The translations under genes and the position numbers were made by a program. A stretch of 57,371 nt of DNA from an uncultured bacterium (lineage in GTDB: Bacteria > Patescibacteriota > Gracilibacteria > Absconditabacterales > Absconditicoccaceae): positions 1 to 57,371 of the forward strand of contig CAJBLF010000051.1 in the NCBI GenBank assembly GCA_903953935.1, given 5' to 3'. Within the stretch, counting starts at the first letter, position 1, and each line of letters starts with the position of its first letter. This document shows, piece by piece, positions 50,239-57,371 of this stretch. The notes under the pieces are model-generated. The model saw only the letters and a list, made by a program, of their open reading frames with translations, was not told the origin of the DNA and did no database searches.

Positions 50239-51402
50239 ATGACCAAAATATTTCTTTCATTATTGGTAACGATTTCATTCGTAGTAAGCTTTGTTTGAGC
50301 ATTTGATTTTTCCAGTTGTGAGGAAAGATGATTTACGCTTACCGCATATTATTCACCAGAAACTGGACAAGCTTTTTATTATAAACCGACATTTATAGAA
50401 GAGGAAATACTCAATGGTAAAGGAGATTATGGTGCTTCCGGCAAAAAAGTATTCAAGGGAATGTTAGCATGACCAGCAGCATATGCTTTCGGTACACGTA
50501 TATATTTTCCAGGACTAGGACTCGGAGAAATAGCTGATAGAGGAGGTGCTATAGTGCTCTCATGAGAGAGAGGAGAAAAATTTGATCGTATAGATGTTTG
50601 GATGGGCAACGGCGAAGAAGGACTCATTAGAGCACTTACGTTTGGCAAAAAAAACATGACCGGATATGTTTGTAAAGATTCAAACATTAAGTTTTCGTCC
50701 AAAGATTCGATCTTATGGGATTCTGTCCCTACGCTCAAATATTTTTTTGATATAGCACTTTGGATCCAACAGCTCGAGGAAGGAAGAAGTGATATATGGA
50801 CACGGACTTTGCAAAAATATCTAGTAAAACTCTGATATCTCAATAAGAAATATCGGAATGGGGAGTATGAAACACATACCAAAAAGGCGCTTTGTGCCTA
50901 TCAAGCAACAAAAAAAATAATTTCTTCAAAAAGCCCTGACTGCTGAGTATTCGGTTCGATGACGAGAAATACGATGAAGCTTGATGTAAAAAACAAAAAT
51001 CTTTTACCTGTTAAACTCTATACAACGGGTACGGTTGCTGCAATCATAGATCTAGCAAAATATTACAACGGAAAACCAACTGAGCGTCCCTTAATAAAGG
51101 AGGGGGACCACAAAGTGGTGGAGGATTTGGAGGGTGTGTCTTCAGTGAAGAAAGTTTTCCTCTTTTACAGAGCTTATACAAAGTGACAGCAATCTTCAGA
51201 GATAAAAATCCTTCAGACATTTCTCCAGACGCAAGGACTATATAATGGAACAATCGATGGCGTATATTCCCAAGCTACCATAGATGCAGTCTATGATTTT
51301 CAAAAAAAATATAATCTGATTTCTGATTCGGATCCATTGTCATTGAGAGGATTTCTCGGACCTAAGACCAGAGCAAAAATCAACGAATTGAGGACAAAAT
51401 AA
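50239..51402 (+). CDS. secreted 3D-domain protein with two peptidoglycan-binding domains
   Basis: 387 aa from ATG 50239 to TAA 51400-51402. Signal peptide MTKIFLSLLVTISFVVSFVG..A, then a 3D/RlpA-like double-psi barrel: FTLTAYYSPETGQAF, AAYAFGTRIYFPGLGLGEIA DRGGA and KFDRIDVWMG, as in MltA/3D lytic enzymes. Two PG_binding_1 domains follow (WTRTLQKYLVKLGYLNKKYR; SSEIKILQTFLQTQGLYNGT with GFLGPKTRAKINEL). The Asp residues of the barrel (ADRGG, RIDVWMG) suggest an active enzyme on cell walls, own or prey. A palindromic element is inserted in frame in the linker between the two binding domains (51088-51150). Confidence 0.85.
51088..51150. repeat. double-hairpin palindromic element inserted in frame in a coding region
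   Basis: CCCTT-aata-AAGGAGGG, then ACCAC-aaa-GTGGT (51107-51119), then GGAGGATTT and CTTC-agt-GAAG. The order matches the intergenic element at 27458-27506. Within the gene it encodes RPLIKEGDHKVVEDLEGVSS, a stretch of low likeness to PG-binding linkers, and it keeps the frame open. Confidence 0.5.
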
Positions 51403-51431
51403 AAAAAACCTCTTCTCAGATACGAGAAGAG
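51401..51431 (-). terminator. intrinsic terminator of the lipoprotein gene
   Basis: On the minus strand CTCTTCTC-gtatct-GAGAAGAG is followed by GG and eight Ts, 24 bases after the lipoprotein stop. It also stands just after the convergent plus-strand gene, so it may serve both. Confidence 0.85.
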
Positions 51432-51454
51432 ATCTATTACGTAGCGAAGAAACA

Positions 51455-52243
51455 CTACAAGCTATTATAGGTTTCTATGATTTTAGCAAGTTTTTTCTTG
51501 GCTGGTATGGGTATAACATAGGATGTTCTCCAGAGTTTATATGCCCGTCCAAATTTAGAACGATCGCCACCGAAGGCAGTAGGAAATGCTGTAAAAAAGC
51601 CATCCTCAAAGCTCTGCCATTGTGGATGATACCAGACTCCATCTGTAGTAGATGAGGAATGGATGGCATAAAACTTTTTGAAATGCACAATATACTTTTG
51701 CTGAAATCCATCAGACGAATATTCGTCCTTGAGATAGGGGAGTATATCTGCATTGATTGCGGGTAACTCCAGTTTTTTCTTTAACCAGGCGATACGTGAT
51801 GTCTCAGCTACAAAAACATTTTGCCATACGGCGGGCACTGTAATGAATGATTTACGTAAGAACGTGTATCCAGATTCTTTGAAAAGATCCAGAACAGCAT
51901 AACGGAAACCACCATCCAATGTAGCATCATATTTCATGTTTTTGGCGAGATTGTGTACTTTTTTCCCATCCCAGAGAGCAATGATTCCCAAAGGGGAGAT
52001 GTTTATCCTGCTTAAGGTATCTTCCAGCTCTGTCGCCATTGCTATTTCGGCAATTCGCAGGGAATCTGCCTGATGATAAGCAATGTTCTGTTGGGTTAGC
52101 TCAGCAATCTGATTTTCATACGTAGTGATTTGTTGCTGATCCTGTGAAGATGTGTTTCCTGATGTTTTGTGGTTGTCGTTTCCACAAGCAGAGATAGTCA
52201 CAATCATTATGATTGCAAACAAAACATTCATACTGTTTTTCAT
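51455..52243 (-). CDS. predicted lipoprotein, no UGA-Gly
   Basis: 262 aa on the minus strand from ATG 52241-52243 to TAG 51455-51457. A lipoprotein signal peptide (MNVLFAIIMIVTISACGNDN) has lipobox ISAC with the Cys at about residue 20. A Gln/Thr-rich linker and a short coiled coil (ITTYENQIAELTQQNIAYHQ) lead into an unrecognised globular domain with many aromatic residues (GVWYHPQWQSFEDGFFTAFP). All glycines use GGN and G+C is higher than in native genes, as in the 19-21 kb island. It has its own promoter and terminator. Probably of Bacteroidota-like origin; function unknown. Confidence 0.8.
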   Translation of the reverse strand: MKNSMNVLFAIIMIVTISACGNDNHKTSGNTSSQDQQQITTYENQIAELTQQNIAYHQADSLRIAEIAMATELEDTLSRINISPLGIIALWDGKKVHNLAKNMKYDATLDGGFRYAVLDLFKESGYTFLRKSFITVPAVWQNVFVAETSRIAWLKKKLELPAINADILPYLKDEYSSDGFQQKYIVHFKKFYAIHSSSTTDGVWYHPQWQSFEDGFFTAFPTAFGGDRSKFGRAYKLWRTSYVIPIPAKKKLAKIIETYNSL

Positions 52244-52273
52244 GGTTTAGTTTTTTGTTTTATATGTATGTAT

Positions 52274-52301
52274 TTTATACATATTTAAATATAAATGTCA
52301 A
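52274..52301 (-). promoter_or_regulatory. sigma70-type promoter of the lipoprotein gene
   Basis: On the minus strand TTGACA (complement of 52296-52301), a 16-base spacer and TATAAA (complement of 52274-52279), 30 bases before the start codon. A near-consensus promoter. Confidence 0.6.
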
Positions 52302-52433
52302 CAGATAGTTAAATATAAAAAATTGATATATACGTAAGAAGACAATAAAATTGTTTATTTTAAAACTATGATTTAGACAAAAAAACAAGTAAAAATATAT
52401 AATATCATAAAAAACAAAAATGTCAGTTATTTG

Positions 52434-52456
52434 GAGCAGAAAATGCTCATTTTTTT
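52434..52456 (+). terminator. orphan terminator-like hairpin
   Basis: GAGCA-gaaaa-TGCTC followed by A and seven Ts on the plus strand, with no protein gene ending upstream. It would terminate a short transcript from the 52302-52433 region, if one exists. Confidence 0.5.
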
Positions 52457-52482
52457 GATAAAACATCGATAGTGTGTATACT
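52455..52482 (+). promoter_or_regulatory. sigma70-type promoter before 52516
   Basis: TTGATA (52455-52460), a 16-base spacer and TATACT (52477-52482), 33 bases before the ATG at 52516. It uses the same hexamers as repeat copy R5. Confidence 0.55.
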
Positions 52483-52515
52483 TAGTATAAGGATTTTTAC
52501 CATAATGTTGTCGAT

Positions 52516-52797
52516 ATGGAAAAGAAGAAAGAATTGATCATCAAGGTGCTGACAAAAATGAAACCATACCGAAATCTCGCGGAAGGTATTTTAGCATTAG
52601 TGGAGAGTAGTTATATGGATGAAAAAACGATTGATGGAATACTACATATTATGAATCAATCCATAAAGAGTATCAAAAAAGAGAATGAAAAAGAGTTGAT
52701 GCAGAAATGAATAGAAAAGATACAAAAAATTAAACTAATGGAAGAGGGTGAAAAAATTTCAGAAGAAGAATTGGATAAAATTTTATTTGACATATAG
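52516..52797 (+). CDS. small helical unknown protein
   Basis: 93 aa from ATG 52516 (MEKKKELIIKVLTKMKPYRN) to TAG 52795-52797 with one UGA-glycine. Entirely helical and charged, with heptad-like spacing (IMNQSIKSIKKENEKELMQK; MEEGEKISEEELDKILFDI). It ends 3 bases before the giant gene and is surely co-transcribed with it. It could be a chaperone or partner of the giant protein, which is inference from position. Confidence 0.7.
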
Positions 52798-52800
52798 GAT

Positions 52801-55800
52801 ATGGTTGGTATAGAAGACTTAAACAAAAACCAGGATCAGTCTATTGATCTTAACGAATTACAGGACGCAATGAAGCCTTCATGATTTTTAAATAATGAAA
52901 AGAATGTGCGTGATCTGAAAATACAAATAGATAGTCCAGAAAACCCAGAGACAATAATAAAATTGAAAGAATCTTTGCAAAACTCGCTTAATCTTGCAAT
53001 AGATGATATTGTAAAGAAGGAGACATTCTCAGATAATGAAATTCAAATACTTAATCTATGGAATATATTGTTGTGAAATGATAAATTAGATAAGAAAAAG
53101 GAAGTAGTGGCCAAAATGAATAATGTGGTAAATAGTATATCTGCTAGAGTTAATGTAGATATTGGGAAAAATAGTAAATGAAATGGAAATTATTATACGG
53201 TCAATGATATAAAAGCTATTCAGCTTCAAGCAAATATATGTTTTGGTGAGGATATTATAATAAATGGATCAAGATGAGATTTAAAAGATATGTTTTATTT
53301 ATCAACAAATACTGCAAACGAAAGAAAAACTAACATATATATTTATAGACAGGAGCTCATAACAAGACAGTGAGTAATAGATATAAGACCAAAAGATTTT
53401 GAAAAAATTCTCAATATACCAAATTTATGAGATATGTTGGGGATATTATGAGATATTCAGACACAAAACAAGGTGTTTGGAAATTTTCTTAAATTTTTTC
53501 TTGGGGATATAAGAGTATCGTGAATGTTTTTTGAAAATAAGATTGGAAGTGAGGATTTGATACAAGTATTAAATTATAAGATATTAGCTGAAAAGTACAG
53601 AGGGATGAGTGGGCAAGAATACATAAAGAAAATAGACACAATACAGGGGATAGGGTCACTCGATCTTATAAAGAAAGAATTATCTAAATATCCTGATATG
53701 TGAAAATTTTATGATGAGTTAGCAGACAATAAAACAAATCAGATCACATTGATTAATAAATGAAATGTCGATCAAAACAATTACAACGCAATTAAATCAA
53801 GGATTGATAAATTAGCAAATTTAAGAGATGATCAAAAAGATGCTAAAGTTGTTATATATAAGGAACTCTTAGAATTAGCAGATAAGACAAATAATGGTGA
53901 TCTAAAAAATCAGATGCTGATATCACTCTCGACAGTATTTACAGAAGATGAGATTAAACAAAAGTTTTGAGATCAGGTAGTAATTAAATTACAAACTACA
54001 AGAAAAGAGATAAGCAAACAAGTGTGAGAGTATGAAGCTATAAATGATATGTTAGCCCAGATAGAGTCACCTTGAATATGATGGAATTTATCTGCCATTT
54101 CGTGGGAAGAGTTTATAGCGACATGGCCTCTTGAGGCCAATGCATTAAGGAGATGACGGCATTGACCGATACATGATTATTCTAGGGGAACGGGTTGGAC
54201 ATTTGAAAATAGACATAGTAAGGTGCCAGAGGTATACCAAAAATTATCGGTTCCAGGATGTGATCCTATATATATTAGAATGACTGATGATTTTCAGCAA
54301 CAAGATAAAATAAAAGAAGTGCTATCAGAAGCAAAAATAGGTAAAATAACATTGTTGTTACCAGAATATAAAAAAGAATATGTGAGAGTAGATCAATCCA
54401 ATCAAGGAGATAGTTATAGTGAACAAAGAATGGATCTTTCAGAGAAGGATAAGAATATACTTGATTTGAATGATCTTGCTTACTCCAAGAAAGATACTGC
54501 ATGAAATATAAATCTATACAAAATATGATCAGATAAACCATATCAAACAATTACTGTAGAACAACAACAGAAGGCAAAACAAATAAATCAACTTGCGGTA
54601 GTGAGTACATTTACACCAGAAAGTGTAAAATTTTATAGTGATGTATCAAACATACAGGCCAAAATGTCAGGTGTACAGACATCTTACGATAAGATGTGAA
54701 AAGCAAAGATTGATTGGAAAAATATCGATGTATTGTGAGTGCTTTTTTCGGTAACTAGTCCGATATGATTGCCCATGATTAATTCTTTTGTGCCTGTGAT
54801 AGATGGGCTCAGTCCAGACGAAGAAACAAAAATATTTACACAGGCACTTCAGGTTAAGGATAAAATAGGTGAATTAAAAAAACAAGAATCATCTCTCGTT
54901 AAGGTGAGGAATCAATTATTAGAAATGCAAAAGAATATAGATAAGTCAAAATTGGTGTCAGCAGATGAAAACAAACTCAAGCAAGCGCTGAATGCGGTAA
55001 ATTTTTTGATTGATGGTATACAATCATGATGAGCGATTACTCAATTTGCGGAGGAGATGTCAAATGCCAAGAATATATCTGCAAATTGAACGTTTACAGA
55101 GTTATGATTACAACGATTGAAGAATAATGGATTACAGATGATATGTGCAATATGAGCTGCTGTTGCAGTTATGGCTGCGCCATTTAGTGGATGATTATCA
55201 TTACTAGCTGTCGCTGCATTATCTACTGCTGCTGGAATGGCATGAGCAAGATTATGACAACGAGCAAATGAATGATTACAAAATCGGAGATTTAAAAAGA
55301 CGGTATTGATAGATGGTGTTGAAAGAGAGATAAAATATGATGATCCAACAGATGTAGAGATGTTAAAAAATTATATTACCTGAGAGAAGTGAGGTAAGAT
55401 ATCTCCCAAAGATTTTTTGATGAATGTCTGAACAGAATTTGTTATATGAACGATTTCGGTATATGGATTTATGAAAGCATGACAGATATTGTGAAAGGGT
55501 ATTTCAAATTTTGCTGCAAACAATCCTAATGCTAAACTCACGTTGTTGCTTAAAAAAATCAAACCACAATTTGGGGAAATTACCGATCCTTATACACAAA
55601 ATATGTTTGACAATGTTGCTCAATGAATCAAAAACAAATCATTTTGACAAAAATTCATCAGTGAGTTTTCACAAGAACTTTGAGAAGAATGAACGGAATG
55701 AGTGGCATGACAGATAGAAAAAAGTACATGAATACAATGATTGGCTATGCTGATGACTACATGGAACAGTCTTACGCCATGAGCGAACACAAAAATATAT

Positions 55801-57371
55801 GCTAATAATAAGGTGTCATTTTGAAATGTAGAGAGAGTTGGAAATAATGCTGAGTTGGAATTGCATTATGATTGAAATGTTAACGAGCTAATTAGCCATT
55901 TCCAAAAGACATGATTTACATTAAATACTGATTGAACGCTATCAAAAAAAAATCAAGTATTACCTACGATAACAGATGTTATAAAATTATCACCATCAAA
56001 AATCCCTGTAGAGGTGAGAAATATGTGATCATTATTACAACAATACGGTATGAATATAAATTATGCATCAGAAAATGAGGTGATATCCAGTGATCCAATA
56101 AAATTAGCTGCATTTAAGATAGCGGTTGAATCACAGGCGATATGAGTAATAAAAACAGAAACCGATGGTACAATAAAATTTATTACAGGTATAGAAACAG
56201 TGATTATCAAACCAAGCACAAATGTAGATGTAAATCATACAACTACGGAGTTACAAAATATGATTAATGAAAAAACAAATGAAATAGAAAAACTACAATC
56301 AAAAAAAGATAAGACGCCTGCAGATGAAGTTGCTTTATGAAAGTTAATAGAGGAACAGTCAATGTTGAAAGATGAATTGGTACAGAAAAACAATCCGGAT
56401 GTTGGTGATGAAGTAAGTGCGATAGATAATACTAGTATAAATAAGCTTCTTGAAGAATATAACAAAGAAACGGATAAGACAAAAAAAGAATGAATTAAAG
56501 ATATGATTAGGGTTGAATTCAAGGAATATTCGAAAAGATTTAAGGAATATATGGAAAAATCAGTGAAAGAAATAGCATTATTAGAAAAGGAAGGTAAATA
56601 TGAAGAAGCATTGCAAAAGAAAAATAAAATCTATGAAAGCCAGGAGTTTATGTTTGGTGATAAACTACCAAAAATAATAGGAAAAATAAGTGATATAGAT
56701 GGTATACAAAGTTTTCTAAAGGAAACGAATTTTAGAGAAATATCAGATCGTTTGAGTAGTATTCAAGAGTTGATAAAGACAGGCAACAGAGAATTGGCAC
56801 AAGATCTTATAAAAGATTACAATGAAAAAATAATAAAAAACAAACGTATTGATGTTACATTAAAGGATATGCTTGATTTATGAGAATTGACTATAGAAAA
56901 TATTCAAGAATATCAAAAAAACTTTGAAAACAATCCTGTTATAAAACAGTATTACGAGATAATGAAAGAGATGGCTAACGCAGACTATGAAGCTATCAGA
57001 ATAGAAAAAACAGTGTATGTAAATGAAACTGTTGCGGAATATACAACAAGATACGAAAAGAGTAAAAAGACAATGGATGATTTCAAAGACAGTAAACTCA
57101 CGGAAGAAATAAGAGCCAGAATTAGTGATGATATAGTTAGCGTTACTATGAAATCTTGAGAGATAGGTGATTTGAATAGATCGAGTATCAAACAAGTATT
57201 AGATAAGACATTACAATTGTGTGAACAGCTTAATGTAAAGTCAGATGTGGCATATAGATTATGTACTATGCTCTCAGAGCATTATGTGTTCCAGACAGTA
57301 GAAAGTAGTAAGAGACAGTTGGGGGATCATGGAGAAAGACACCTTACAGGAAACATAAAACTGATAGAAAA
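52801..57371 (+). CDS. giant protein with hydrophobic core and possible HD-like end (partial)
   Basis: At least 1523 aa from ATG 52801, open to the window edge with no TAA or TAG in frame and dozens of UGA-glycines. Residues 1-770 are charged and mostly helical. Residues about 777-820 are hydrophobic and glycine/alanine-rich (MICAIGAAVAVMAAPFSGGL; LLAVAALSTAAGMAGARLG), like paired membrane helices or a glycine-zipper. A second hydrophobic stretch follows near 870-900. Beyond 1150 it is coiled coil (LQNMINEKTNEIEKLQSKKD; EIALLEKEGKYEEALQKKNK). The last visible residues (RQLGDHGERHLTGNIKLIE) recall the start of an HD phosphohydrolase. Function unknown; size and membrane segment suggest a surface or contact protein. 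Confidence 0.75.

Overview
The window reads coherently only if UGA is translated as glycine (genetic code 25). Read that way, dozens of apparently broken frames join into full-length genes that end in TAA or TAG. In-frame UGA falls exactly where families need glycine: the pyruvate kinase RGD loop, the PNPase KH loop, ClpP next to the active Ser, the MiaA P-loop and the RuBisCO GAGxHxHP motif. With the AT-rich DNA, the CPR-type gene set and an AMP/RuBisCO pathway, this points to Absconditabacteria (SR1) or Gracilibacteria (BD1-5).

Layout. 0-9.5 kb: a TrmB-family regulator, two large tandem EgtD-like methyltransferases (one membrane-anchored), three GNAT-type acetyltransferases, a YerC/TrpR-like regulator and an AstE/AspA-like deacylase, several behind attenuator-like leaders. 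9.7-18.5 kb: large lineage-specific unknowns (coiled coil, S1-like end, LRV-like repeats, degenerate receiver) and a radical SAM protein. 18.5-21.4 kb: an island of four small single-gene units with no UGA-glycine; two look like Gram-negative outer-membrane beta-barrels with Bacteroidota-style signal peptides. 21.5-29.4 kb: ParB-like protein, ClpP, two surface proteins, MiaA, and a CCA-adding/poly(A) polymerase-type enzyme. 29.4-30.2 kb: a non-coding stretch with a palindrome-rich element and the aspS leader. 30.2-40.2 kb: AspS, tRNA-Lys, a UGA-free PIN-PhoH ATPase, Obg, RlmH, PNPase, a membrane-anchored GyrI-like protein and an unknown.

40.2-49 kb holds the nucleotide-salvage/CO2-incorporation pathway: ribose-1,5-bisphosphate isomerase, form II/III-like RuBisCO, AMP phosphorylase and a short pyruvate kinase, with three unknown proteins between them. 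AMP phosphorylase makes ribose-1,5-bisphosphate from AMP, the isomerase makes RuBP, RuBisCO makes 3-phosphoglycerate, and pyruvate kinase draws ATP from the lower end of glycolysis. 49-57.4 kb: a Bud32/RIO-like kinase, a tiny convergent gene, a secreted 3D/peptidoglycan-binding protein, a UGA-free lipoprotein, a small helical protein, and a giant protein (at least 1523 aa) that runs off the window.

The main unusual signals are: (1) a promoter-associated motif in six copies with exact internal spacing, placed before native and foreign-looking genes alike; (2) UGA-free foreign-looking genes inside a recoded genome; (3) the tandem EgtD-like methyltransferases beside acetyltransferases and a deacylase; (4) a recurring attenuator design; (5) a palindromic element inserted in frame in a cell-wall gene. 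All calls come from reading the sequence; no database search was possible.
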